Shown here in pieces: positions 1 to 6,017 of a DNA stretch of 7,900 bases. The notes under the pieces are model-generated. The model was given only the letters and a program-made list of their open reading frames with translations. It had not been told where the DNA came from and did not search any database. The DNA lies in assembly GCA_900555355.1 (NCBI GenBank), contig USKV01000057.1, positions 1 through 7,900 of the forward strand. Direction: 5' to 3'. This DNA is from an uncultured Collinsella sp. GTDB lineage: Bacteria; Actinomycetota; Coriobacteriia; Coriobacteriales; Coriobacteriaceae. Position numbers and translations under genes: made by a program. Positions within the stretch are counted from its first letter, which is position 1. Each line of letters opens with the position of its first letter.

Positions 1-80
1 CCTGTAATAGCGTTTTCGAGCAGCTTTATATCCCCACGCGCTACACTCATCCTGTAGACCAAACAACGCAAGGGGGACGT

Positions 81-1187
81 ATGCTGCGCATCGCGACCAT
101 CGGCACATCCATGATTACCGACGACTTTATCCAGGTCGTCAACGCCAACGACCAAGCCGCGTTTGTGGGCACGCTCTCGCGCGATGCCGAGCGCGGCGCC
201 GCCTTTACCGCCGAACACGGCGGCGAGCGTAACTTCACCGCACTTGACGAGCTTGCGGCAGCCGTCGACGTCGACGCCGTCTATATCGGCAGTCCTAACG
301 CACTTCACTACGAGCAGGCCCTTGCCTGCATCGCCGGTGGCAAGCACGTCATCGTCGAGAAGCCCTTCTGCGCCACCGAGGCGCAGGCGCTGGAAGTCTT
401 CCGCGCTGCCGAGGCAGCAGGTGTCGTGGCCCTCGAGGCCATGCGTCCCCTCCACGATCCCGCTTTCCACGCCATCGAGGACGCCTTGGGTGAAATCGCC
501 CCCATCCGCCGCGCCTCATTGCGCTTTGGCAAGTATTCCTCGCGCTACAACGAGATTCTCGCGGGACGCGCCACCAATATCTTCGACTGCAATATGGCAT
601 CGGGTTCCCTCATGGACATTGGCGTCTACGCCGTCGAGCCCATGGTCGAGATTTTCGGCATGCCCTCCGGCCTTACGAGCATGACTACTCTGCTCGACCC
701 CACCACGCGACAGCTCACGCACGGCCCCATCGACGGCTGCGGTTCCATCCTCGCCAGCTATGGCGGAGGCCGCATCTCCGTCGAGCTCGCGCACTCCAAA
801 ATTACGAATGACCTGCTGCCCTCGCAGATCGAAGGCGAGCACGGCACTATCCAGATCGACCATCTGTCCACGCCCCGCAACGTCCGCATCGACTATCGCG
901 GCGACGTCGTACGCGGCTCGGCGACCGAGGCACCGCGCGAACAGGGCGACAACGGCCGCGTGCTCGACCTGCCCAAATCGAGCAACACTATGGAATACGA
1001 ACTCGCAGACTTTATCACCGCCATCGGCGGCATCGATAACGTCAAGGAAGAGATTTGGGAGACCCCGGCGGGACGCCACGAGCTTGGCCACTACCGCGAT
1101 GTCACGCTCGTCTCACTGCGCATCATGGATGCCGTGCGCCAGCAGGCCGGCATTACCTTCCCGGCCGACGCAGACAAGCAGGCATAG
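81..1187 (+). CDS. Gfo/Idh/MocA-family NAD(P)-dependent oxidoreductase
   Basis: Predicted cytosolic dehydrogenase of 368 residues, the usual length for this family, which oxidises or reduces sugars, inositols and related polyols with NAD(P). An N-terminal Rossmann fold starts at residue 1 (LRIATIGTS) with the acidic/basic dinucleotide-selecting loop near LSRD (32-35). The family EKP motif is at 93-95 (HVIVEKPF), containing the conserved lysine. The C-terminal substrate domain carries GSLMDIGVYAVEP (175-187), the usual D-x-G-x-Y/H signature. The substrate cannot be read from the sequence. The ATG at 81 has a purine-rich GGGGGA just upstream (72-77). The stop is 2 bases before the acylphosphatase start, so the two are probably cotranscribed. 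No convincing -35/-10 pair was found in 1-80. The family assignment is firm; the exact reaction is unknown. Confidence 0.9.
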   Translation: MLRIATIGTSMITDDFIQVVNANDQAAFVGTLSRDAERGAAFTAEHGGERNFTALDELAAAVDVDAVYIGSPNALHYEQALACIAGGKHVIVEKPFCATEAQALEVFRAAEAAGVVALEAMRPLHDPAFHAIEDALGEIAPIRRASLRFGKYSSRYNEILAGRATNIFDCNMASGSLMDIGVYAVEPMVEIFGMPSGLTSMTTLLDPTTRQLTHGPIDGCGSILASYGGGRISVELAHSKITNDLLPSQIEGEHGTIQIDHLSTPRNVRIDYRGDVVRGSATEAPREQGDNGRVLDLPKSSNTMEYELADFITAIGGIDNVKEEIWETPAGRHELGHYRDVTLVSLRIMDAVRQQAGITFPADADKQA

Positions 1188-1189
1188 CG

Positions 1190-1600
1190 ATGGGCCTCTT
1201 CGATACGTTCTTCTCCAGCGTCACCGGCGGCAGTCGAGAGCCTCAAAAACCATCAAACGTCGAGCTCGAGCTGCGCCGCAGGCTTACCGTACTCGCAAGC
1301 GACGAGGCCACTCAAGACACTCCCCTGCGCTATTTCCTGCGCTGGGCGGGGCAAGTCCAAGGCGTTGGCTTTCGCTTTACCAACGCCAACCTCGCGCAGG
1401 CACGCTCCCTCACCGGCTGGGTGCGTAATATGGAAGACGGCTCAGTCGAGATGGAGATACAGGGAGCTCCGGCAGACATCCTATCTCATCTCGAGGCACT
1501 TCATGCCTCCTACGAGCGCATGGGAACGCGTTTTCGCCTCGTAGACGCCCAGGCCCGAGCCCCACTTACCAATGAAGACGGTTTCACGCCTCGTTATTAG
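1190..1600 (+). CDS. acyP: acylphosphatase with N-terminal extension
   Basis: Predicted small cytosolic enzyme that hydrolyses acyl phosphates such as carbamoyl phosphate or 1,3-bisphosphoglycerate. The C-terminal 90 residues form a complete acylphosphatase domain: GQVQGVGFR (54-62) with the phosphate-binding loop and catalytic Arg62, then TGWVRNMEDGSVE (75-87) with catalytic Asn80, ending in the usual aromatic tail (GFTPRY). The protein is 136 residues, while the family is typically about 90; the first 46 or so residues (MGLFDTFFSS...) are an extra segment with a basic/acidic stretch and no recognised domain. The ATG at 1190 lies 2 bases after the oxidoreductase stop, which suggests translational coupling. 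An upstream in-frame start inside the oxidoreductase gene is possible but would overlap it by over 130 bases, so I reject it. The true start could also be internal, giving a domain-only protein, but there is no ATG between the extension and the domain. Confidence 0.9.
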   Translation: MGLFDTFFSSVTGGSREPQKPSNVELELRRRLTVLASDEATQDTPLRYFLRWAGQVQGVGFRFTNANLAQARSLTGWVRNMEDGSVEMEIQGAPADILSHLEALHASYERMGTRFRLVDAQARAPLTNEDGFTPRY

Positions 1601-1640
1601 TATTGTGTGCTAAATACGGTATCATTTACCTACGACCGTT
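1594..1640 (+). promoter_or_regulatory. possible promoter/operator of the PerR-like gene
   Basis: This is the short A/T-rich gap before the Fur-family gene. It holds an imperfect dyad GTATT-N8-AATAC (1600-1617), a second pair ACGGT (1616-1620) / ACCGT (1635-1639), and a possible -10 TATCAT (1620-1625) with only a poor -35. Fur-family genes often bind their own promoters at A/T-rich dyads, so autoregulation is plausible. The match to the classical PerR box (7-1-7) is weak. Inference only. Confidence 0.25.
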
Positions 1641-1661
1641 GATAGAAAAGAGGCGAGGCGC

Positions 1662-2042
1662 ATGGCGGTGCAAAGAAGGAATACCAAGCAGCGAAAGCTG
1701 GTTCTTGACGCCGTGCGCCAAAGCTATAACCATCCCACCGCCGATGAAATCTACAACGTCGTGCGCGCGCAGGATGACAAAATCAGCCGCGGCACGGTCT
1801 ACCGCAACCTCAATCTCTTGGCAGATGCCGGAGAAATCCTCTCGATCAAGACGCCGGGCGGCAGTCGCTTCGATCGCACGATCGAGCCGCACGCACATAT
1901 CATCTGCACCTCGTGCAGCCGCGTCATCGACGTACCGTTCCCCTTCGATGCCCAGCTCGACGCCAAGGCGTCCGAGCAAATCGGCTGGCACGTCACGTCG
2001 CACTACACCATCTTCGAGGGTCTCTGCCCCGACTGCCGGTAG
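1662..2042 (+). CDS. Fur-family metalloregulator, PerR-like
   Basis: DNA-binding repressor of the Fur family, 126 residues, predicted to be a cytosolic dimer. The winged helix has HPTADEIY (24-31) and the recognition helix ISRGTVYRNLNLL (41-53). The dimerisation half has two CxxC pairs, C82/C85 and C122/C125, expected to hold structural zinc. Candidate regulatory ligands are H24, D71 (RFD), H77, H79 (PHAH) and D90. The spacing from D71 through H77, H79, the first CxxC and D90 equals that of Bacillus subtilis PerR (D85, H91, H93, C96/C99, D104), and position 90 is Asp as in PerR rather than Glu as in many Fur proteins. This supports peroxide sensing through Fe/Mn, but Fur or Zur function is not excluded. 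It is shorter at the N terminus than PerR, lacking about 13 residues. The ATG at 1662 follows a weak GAGGCG; downstream is a convergent HAD gene. Confidence 0.9.
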   Translation: MAVQRRNTKQRKLVLDAVRQSYNHPTADEIYNVVRAQDDKISRGTVYRNLNLLADAGEILSIKTPGGSRFDRTIEPHAHIICTSCSRVIDVPFPFDAQLDAKASEQIGWHVTSHYTIFEGLCPDCR

Positions 2043-2048
2043 ATGTTT

Positions 2049-2113
2049 GGAACATGCCCGCAAATCTACTTGCCCATCCGCTACAGCAAGCAGCACATTT
2101 CCAGGCATGTCCC
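2049..2113. other. inverted repeat between convergent genes, possible weak terminator
   Basis: In the 77-base gap between the Fur-family stop and the HAD stop, GGAACATGCC (2049-2058) pairs with GGCATGTCCC (2104-2113), 9 of 10 positions. A nested CTTGC (2069-2073) / GCAAG (2086-2090) stem lies inside the 45-base loop. Its position suits a bidirectional terminator, but there is no T-tract on either strand, so the role is uncertain. Confidence 0.25.
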
Positions 2114-2119
2114 GAAAAC

Positions 2120-2917
2120 CTACTCGACAAGCAGGCGACGCAGTTCTTCTTCGACCGTGTGCACATAGCGGACGCGGTCATTAATGCCGCGCATGCTGGG
2201 ATTGCAGCTCTCCATCAGATAGGGATGGCCCACGACGTTGAGCATGTCGCGATCGTTCTCATTGTCACCAAACGCCATCATCTCATCGGGCGAAATACCC
2301 AGGGCACGACCGTAATCGGCAAGCGCGGAGCCCTTGCCCGAATCAAAGCCGATAAAGTCCGTCCATTCGGTTCCCGACGTCATCACGTCGACACGGTCGC
2401 TAAAGAGGCGCTCAAAATACTCCAGAGCCGCCGGCTGATCCACCTCGGGTGTCTGGAAGGCAATCTTGATGACGTCCTCGTCGATGTCCTCGGGACGGTC
2501 GACCACCGCCACATCGCAGTGGACCTCATAGCGCAAATGGTCGACGAACGCATCGTTGCCGCTCATGGTGTAGAGGTGCCCCTCGCACGAAAGGGTCACG
2601 TCGGCATGGGGATACGCAACCACGGCATTCGCGATATCCATAGCAAGGCTGCGCTCCATGGAACGCTTGACAACGGCACGTCCCTCGCTCATCACCAGGG
2701 CTCCGTTTTCGCATACATAGGCGAGCTCATCGGCCACCGGGGCAAACAGATAGCGCAAGCTCGCATATTGACGGCCGCTCGCCGGCATAAACACGATACC
2801 GCGACGATGCAGCTCATCGATGAGCTCAAAGGCCTCGGAACGCGGCTCGCGCTCCCCCGGATGCAGCAACGTGCCGTCCAAATCGCATGCAATCAGCTTT
2901 ATTCCCTCAAGACCCAT
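2120..2917 (-). CDS. Cof-type HAD-superfamily phosphatase (subclass IIB)
   Basis: Predicted cytosolic Mg-dependent phosphatase for sugar phosphates or similar metabolites, 265 residues, normal for the Cof/YidA group. HAD motif I is DLDGTLL (D12, D14), motif II is PASGRQ (S47), motif III is the Lys of GKGSAL (K195), and motif IV is GDNEND (D218, D222). The region between motifs II and III (about 80-180) is the IIB cap, which sets substrate choice; the substrate is not predictable. I chose the ATG at 2917, giving MGLEGIKLIACDLDG, with GGGGA about 6-8 bases upstream and AGGAGG (2932-2937) 14 bases upstream. A TTG at 2929 would add four residues but sits only 2 bases from AGGAGG, so it is less likely. 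It is downstream of the UreE-like gene on the same strand, with an 82-base gap containing an inverted repeat. Confidence 0.92.
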   Translation of the reverse strand: MGLEGIKLIACDLDGTLLHPGEREPRSEAFELIDELHRRGIVFMPASGRQYASLRYLFAPVADELAYVCENGALVMSEGRAVVKRSMERSLAMDIANAVVAYPHADVTLSCEGHLYTMSGNDAFVDHLRYEVHCDVAVVDRPEDIDEDVIKIAFQTPEVDQPAALEYFERLFSDRVDVMTSGTEWTDFIGFDSGKGSALADYGRALGISPDEMMAFGDNENDRDMLNVVGHPYLMESCNPSMRGINDRVRYVHTVEEELRRLLVE

Positions 2918-2944
2918 ACGCTTCCCCAAAGCCTCCTATCAACA

Positions 2945-2987
2945 GCAAGACGGACCTTGATTGGTCGCCCCTCAAAGCCCGTCTTGC
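2945..2987 (-). repeat. 9-bp perfect inverted repeat upstream of the HAD gene
   Basis: GCAAGACGG (2945-2953) and CCGTCTTGC (2979-2987) are perfect reverse complements around a 25-base loop. On the minus strand the hairpin ends 7 bases before the AGGAGG of the HAD gene and starts 12 bases after the UreE-like stop. It could act as a processing or attenuation structure, or as a weak terminator (no T-tract follows), or be a protein-binding dyad. Confidence 0.4.
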
Positions 2988-2991
2988 GCAT

Positions 2992-3018
2992 ACGCGCGCT
3001 TAGCCGCGCGTCTTTTTT
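2992..3018 (+). terminator. terminator-like hairpin plus T-run, plus-strand polarity
   Basis: ACGCGCG (2992-2998), loop CTTAGC, CGCGCGT (3005-3011), then C and six T residues (3013-3018). This has the form of an intrinsic terminator for plus-strand transcription, yet the nearest plus-strand gene ends at 2042. It overlaps the last codons and stop of the minus-strand UreE-like gene, whose AAA-AAG codons produce the T-run. On the minus strand it is a 3' hairpin without a U-tract. It may stop antisense read-through or be a coding coincidence. Confidence 0.35.
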
Positions 3019-3578
3019 ACGATGGTAAAGTCCGGAGCCATGCTCACGACGACCTCCGCCGCACTCGACGCAAAGCGCCGGCTGGCATCGAGCTCACGTG
3101 TGACCACCGAGAGCCGAACACCCTCGACACCCCGGAGCATGCGGCCCAAAACAGGCTGCACCGGCGTATACATGCGCACGGTATGCTCGTCCGAGTCGCC
3201 CCGGAAGAGCGGCGCATGCATGTTGCCGATCTCCCAGCACGCATGCGCGAGCGCAATCGGATCCATGCGGTCGACTTCGACCAAATAAACCTCGGCGCTG
3301 CGCAGGCGCACGACAACCGCCACAGGCACCACGCCCGAACGGTCAATGGCGAGCACGTCGCCATCGGCAAGACGACCGCCGTCGGTAGCATCCAGCCGAA
3401 CATCGATCGTGCGCCCCAGCTCCGTCACGCCCGCAAACGCGCATACATCGGCCTGGTCCCAATCGAGCAGTAGCTCATCGACCTCAAAGACACCGCCCAG
3501 CTCCCGGCGAAGCAAAAGCTCATAGGACGGGTCGTTGAGATTTCCGAGGCACGCTGTCGAAACCAGATTTGCAGGCAT
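3000..3578 (-). CDS. UreE-like nickel metallochaperone (urease accessory protein family)
   Basis: 192-residue cytosolic protein resembling UreE, which dimerises and hands Ni2+ to urease or, in some bacteria, to hydrogenase maturation. Residues about 10-100 fit the N-terminal peptide-binding domain (RLADGDVLAID at 69-79 is the recognisable strand-turn). Residues about 105-160 fit the UreE metal-binding domain: ALAHACWEIGNMHAPLF (109-125) matches the family's GNxH motif, with H121 in the place of the conserved interface nickel-binding histidine, followed by MYTPVQPVLGRMLRGV (136-151), the usual L-x-x-M/L-L-R-G helix. There is no C-terminal His-rich tail. It starts 3 bases after the SlyD-like stop, with GAGG about 8 bases upstream, so the two are an operon. 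No urease structural or ureF/G/D gene is seen, so its client is unknown. The family assignment rests on one half of the protein and is good but not certain. Confidence 0.72.
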   Translation of the reverse strand: MPANLVSTACLGNLNDPSYELLLRRELGGVFEVDELLLDWDQADVCAFAGVTELGRTIDVRLDATDGGRLADGDVLAIDRSGVVPVAVVVRLRSAEVYLVEVDRMDPIALAHACWEIGNMHAPLFRGDSDEHTVRMYTPVQPVLGRMLRGVEGVRLSVVTRELDASRRFASSAAEVVVSMAPDFTIVKKTRG

Positions 3579-3581
3579 AGC

Positions 3582-4010
3582 CTAATCCTCGACCTCGACG
3601 AGCTCGATATCAAAGTTGAGGTCCTTGCCGGCAAGCTCGTGGTTGGCATCGAGCGTCACGGCCTCGGGCGTCACGTCAATGACGACGGCGGGGACAGGCA
3701 TGCCGCTCGGCGTGGACAGGAAGAGCTTCATGCCCTTCTCGATCTGCTCGATGTTGGGAACCTGCTCGGCCGGGAAGGTAATAACCATCTCAGGATTGCG
3801 CTCGCCGTAGGCATCGGCAGCAGGAATGTGCACGGTCTTCTTCTCGCCCACCTGCATGTCGACAACAGCGGCGTCAAAGCCCTTGATCATCTGGCCGGCG
3901 CCGCAGGTGAACTCCAGCGGCTCGCCGCGATCGTAGGAGCTATCGAACTGCGTGCCGTCGTCGAGCGTGCCGCGATAATGGGTCTTAACCTTCTTGCCCT
4001 GGTTGGACAT
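3582..4010 (-). CDS. SlyD-like FKBP-type peptidyl-prolyl cis-trans isomerase
   Basis: 142-residue cytosolic folding enzyme and chaperone. The FKBP part is split: HYRGTLDDGTQFDSS (11-25) and GAGQMIKGFDAAVVDM (37-52), with VGEKKTVHIPAADAYGE (54-70) carrying the active-site tyrosine Y68, then the inserted IF (insert-in-flap) domain at about 75-121 including EMVITFP and PSGMPVPAVV, and return to FKBP at NHELAGKDLNFDIELVEV (123-140). This arrangement is that of SlyD. Escherichia coli SlyD also binds Ni2+ and helps hydrogenase assembly through a His/Cys-rich tail; this protein ends at EVED with no such tail, so metal handling would need other residues. The ATG at 4010 has a clear GGAGG with 6-base spacing. 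It is cotranscribed with the UreE-like gene. Confidence 0.93.
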   Translation of the reverse strand: MSNQGKKVKTHYRGTLDDGTQFDSSYDRGEPLEFTCGAGQMIKGFDAAVVDMQVGEKKTVHIPAADAYGERNPEMVITFPAEQVPNIEQIEKGMKLFLSTPSGMPVPAVVIDVTPEAVTLDANHELAGKDLNFDIELVEVED

Positions 4011-4047
4011 GGTAACCTCCGTAATAGGGGCGGCGCATAACGCGGGC

Positions 4048-4089
4048 CGCCATGAACATATGGCGCTAACTATACCCTAGTCATACAAT
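4048..4089. promoter_or_regulatory. divergent promoter region with dyad operator candidate
   Basis: The gap 4011-4130 between the SlyD-like gene (minus) and the dipeptidase (plus) should hold both promoters. On the minus strand a good -10 TATAGT lies at 4074-4069, but its -35 is poor. On the plus strand TACAAT (4084-4089) is a possible -10, also without a clear -35. CGCCAT (4048-4053) and ATGGCG (4060-4065) form a perfect 6-6-6 dyad just downstream of the minus-strand -10, where a repressor could block slyD-side transcription. The elements are inferred by eye. Confidence 0.35.
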
Positions 4090-4130
4090 TCAATGACAGT
4101 TTGCAAAGAAACGCTGCAACCGGAGGAACC

Positions 4131-5144
4131 ATGGCATATCCCGTATTTGACCTACACTGCGACACCGCCGACCGAATCGGCTGGGCCACGCTCGATCTCG
4201 ACCTGCGCTTTACTGCCGGCACCGACGGTTATTTCCCCGGCGACGAAACGCATCCGCAAGATTTCGATCTCATCGAGGGCAACGCCTGCGCCATCTCGCT
4301 CGCAAAGATCGGCAACACGCCATGGGCACAGTGCTTCGCCACGTTTGTCCCCGATGAGATTCCCACCGCCCACGCCGCGCGCTTCCAGGCGCAGATCATG
4401 GCGCATATGAGCGGCCAGGCAATGCTCAACCACGACCGCATGGTCAACGTGCGCAGCGCCGCAGACATTCGCCCCGCGCTCAAGGACGGCAAGGTCGCTT
4501 GCATCCACACCATCGAAAACGCCACGTTCTTTGCCGAGGACCCCGCGCTGATCGAGGTGCTTAAGAGCTTGGGCGTACTCATGTCATCGCTCAGCTGGAA
4601 CGCGCAGGGACCGCTCGCGAGCGGACACGATACCCACGCCGGCCTCACCGCCGCCGGCATCGAGGCACTTACGCAGATGGAGCACGCCGGTATGGTGCTC
4701 GACGTCTCTCACCTCAACGATGAGTGCTTTGACGAGGTTGTCGCCCACGCCACGCGCCCCTTCGTCGCCAGCCACTCCAACTCCCGTACGGTTTGCGGCG
4801 TCAAGCGCAACCTCACCGACGACCAGTTCCGCACCATTCGCGACATGGGCGGTATCGTCGGCCTCAACTACTGCAGCGAGTTCCTATCCAACGACGCAAC
4901 CGACAAGACCGCCGCAGACGTCACCTTCGACCAGCTGGCGGCACATATCGAGCACTGGCTCGACCTGGGCGGCGAGGACGTCATCGCGCTCGGCGGCGAC
5001 TGGGACGGCGCCACGGTGCCCGCTTTCCTCTCCGATGCCAGCAAGATGCCCGAATTCCAGAACATGCTCTCCAAACATTTTGGCAAGACCGTGATGCAGA
5101 AGCTCTGCAGCGACAACGCGATTGCCTTCTTTGAGCGTTATTAA
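4131..5144 (+). CDS. membrane-type (renal-like) dipeptidase, peptidase family M19
   Basis: 337-residue zinc-dependent dipeptidase of the amidohydrolase fold, which cleaves dipeptides, often with broad specificity including D-amino acids at the C-terminal side. Family metal ligands can be placed: HCD in FDLHCDTAD (residues 6-14), the bridging Glu in CIHTIENATFF, His in LDVSHLND and His in VASHSNSR, with the late GGDWDGATV segment matching the family's G-x-D-(F/W)-D-G. Length is typical. No signal peptide is visible, so it is probably cytosolic. I chose the ATG at 4131 because GGAGG (4122-4126) directly precedes it and MAYPVFDLHCD fits the family start; the TTG at 4101 has no ribosome-binding site. 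It is divergent from the SlyD-like operon and followed by a strong hairpin. Confidence 0.93.
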   Translation: MAYPVFDLHCDTADRIGWATLDLDLRFTAGTDGYFPGDETHPQDFDLIEGNACAISLAKIGNTPWAQCFATFVPDEIPTAHAARFQAQIMAHMSGQAMLNHDRMVNVRSAADIRPALKDGKVACIHTIENATFFAEDPALIEVLKSLGVLMSSLSWNAQGPLASGHDTHAGLTAAGIEALTQMEHAGMVLDVSHLNDECFDEVVAHATRPFVASHSNSRTVCGVKRNLTDDQFRTIRDMGGIVGLNYCSEFLSNDATDKTAADVTFDQLAAHIEHWLDLGGEDVIALGGDWDGATVPAFLSDASKMPEFQNMLSKHFGKTVMQKLCSDNAIAFFERY

Positions 5145-5160
5145 TTTAACATCCCTTGAG

Positions 5161-5196
5161 CGGGCCGGCATGCCGAACGGTCGACATGCCGGCCCG
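5161..5196 (+). terminator. perfect 12-bp hairpin after the dipeptidase gene
   Basis: CGGGCCGGCATG (5161-5172) and CATGCCGGCCCG (5185-5196) pair perfectly around a 12-base loop, starting 16 bases after the dipeptidase stop. This is the most stable structure in the window. The nearest T-run (5217-5221) is 20 bases away, so it is not a classical intrinsic terminator; it could be a 3'-end stabiliser or a Rho-assisted end. It also lies in the leader of the next gene. Confidence 0.55.
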
Positions 5197-5218
5197 TCCC
5201 CAATCTGAAGGACCGCTT

Positions 5219-5995
5219 TTGACGCAGCAATTTACGATTACCGTATCCCGACCGGATGGCACATCCATCCCCGTCGTCGTTACCAAAAAGCGCGTCAAGA
5301 ACTTCAACCTACGCATCACATCGAGCGGTGAGGCCCACGCCAGCGCACCGCTCGGCGCCAGCCGCGAGCGTATCGAAGCGTTTGTGAAGCGCAACAGCGC
5401 CTGGATTATCAGCCGACTTGACCAGCGTGAGCAACATCAGGCGACAGCGCGAGAGCTGCTCAGTCCCTCGTCCATCATTGCGCTTTGGGGCAAGCCCATC
5501 ACGGTACAAGATGCGCTCGATCACAACTTTGCGTCACCTGCACCGCGACCCAAGCAGGCCACCTTCGCAAGTTTTATGGGTACCGACGAATCGAACGAAG
5601 GCCCACAGGCCAAGCGGCGCGCAATCCTCGACGGCTTAACGTCCGACGAGCTCCAAGTCCATATCGACCAGCTCTATACGTCCGAGGTCACATCGGCGCT
5701 ACGCGATATGGTGCACGCATACGAAATCGCAATGGGTGTCGCCGTTTCCCGCGTTTCCGTGCGCAGCATGAAAACGCGCTGGGGATCATGCACGCCCAAA
5801 ACCGGCGCCATTCGCATCGCACGAGAACTTGCCGCCTACCCCGTCGAATGCCTCGACATGGTTGTCGCCCACGAGCTCGTCCACTTGCTCGAGCCAAGCC
5901 ACAATCGACGGTTCCACGCCCTGCTCGACACGTACTGCCCCAACAATAGAGCCCTATCGCAGCGGCTCAAAAAACCGCCCGCCAACGAGCTCTAG
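5219..5995 (+). CDS. YgjP-type zinc metallopeptidase (M48-like, DUF45)
   Basis: 258-residue protein with the YgjP/WLM metallopeptidase domain in its C-terminal half: MKTRWGSCTPKTGAIRIARE, then VVAHELVHLLEPSHNRRFH, where HELVH is the zinc HExxH site and the later His of SHNRRF is the likely third ligand. The N-terminal third (TITVSRPDGTSIPVVVTKKRVKNFNLRI) matches the beta-rich start of this family, with the usual R-R/K-x-x-x-x-x-L-R pattern weakly kept. A linker (about 95-140) is longer than in many relatives. The substrate is unknown; some relatives act near DNA repair. The start is a TTG at 5219, because GAAGGA (5207-5212) sits 6 bases upstream; starts at 5156 or 5186 would put the coding start inside the hairpin. 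The 3' end is 6 bases from the convergent folB stop. Confidence 0.9.
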   Translation: MTQQFTITVSRPDGTSIPVVVTKKRVKNFNLRITSSGEAHASAPLGASRERIEAFVKRNSAWIISRLDQREQHQATARELLSPSSIIALWGKPITVQDALDHNFASPAPRPKQATFASFMGTDESNEGPQAKRRAILDGLTSDELQVHIDQLYTSEVTSALRDMVHAYEIAMGVAVSRVSVRSMKTRWGSCTPKTGAIRIARELAAYPVECLDMVVAHELVHLLEPSHNRRFHALLDTYCPNNRALSQRLKKPPANEL

Positions 5996-6017
5996 CGTCG
6001 GCTAGCGCACGCGCTCG
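5986..6017. other. nested inverted repeats across convergent stops
   Basis: CTAGC (5992-5996), GTCG, GCTAG (6001-6005) forms a small hairpin spanning both stop codons; outside it CGAGC (5986-5990) pairs with GCTCG (6013-6017). It lies between the YgjP-type gene and folB, which converge with only 6 bases between them, and could end both transcripts. There is no T-tract, so this is weak. Confidence 0.25.

Noticed and set aside
1..80. Promoter for the oxidoreductase gene (TTATAT at 26-31, TACACT at 42-47)
   Set aside because: Both -10-like sequences lack a matching -35 at acceptable spacing, so I do not annotate a promoter.
516..1091. 191-codon open frame on the minus strand inside the oxidoreductase gene
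   Set aside because: It is the antisense shadow of a well-supported gene in G/C-rich DNA; its translation resembles no family I know and there is no ribosome-binding site in a gene-free region.
2917..2929. TTG start four codons upstream for the HAD gene
   Set aside because: It lies only 2 bases from AGGAGG, too close for efficient initiation; the ATG at 2917 fits the family's usual N terminus.
1913..3028. 371-codon plus-strand open frame opposite the HAD gene
   Set aside because: The minus strand carries all four HAD motifs; the plus-strand translation is low in recognisable motifs and starts inside the Fur-family gene.
5156..5218. Longer version of the YgjP-type protein starting at 5156 or 5186
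   Set aside because: These starts lie just before or inside the strong hairpin and lack a ribosome-binding site, whereas TTG 5219 has GAAGGA at good spacing.
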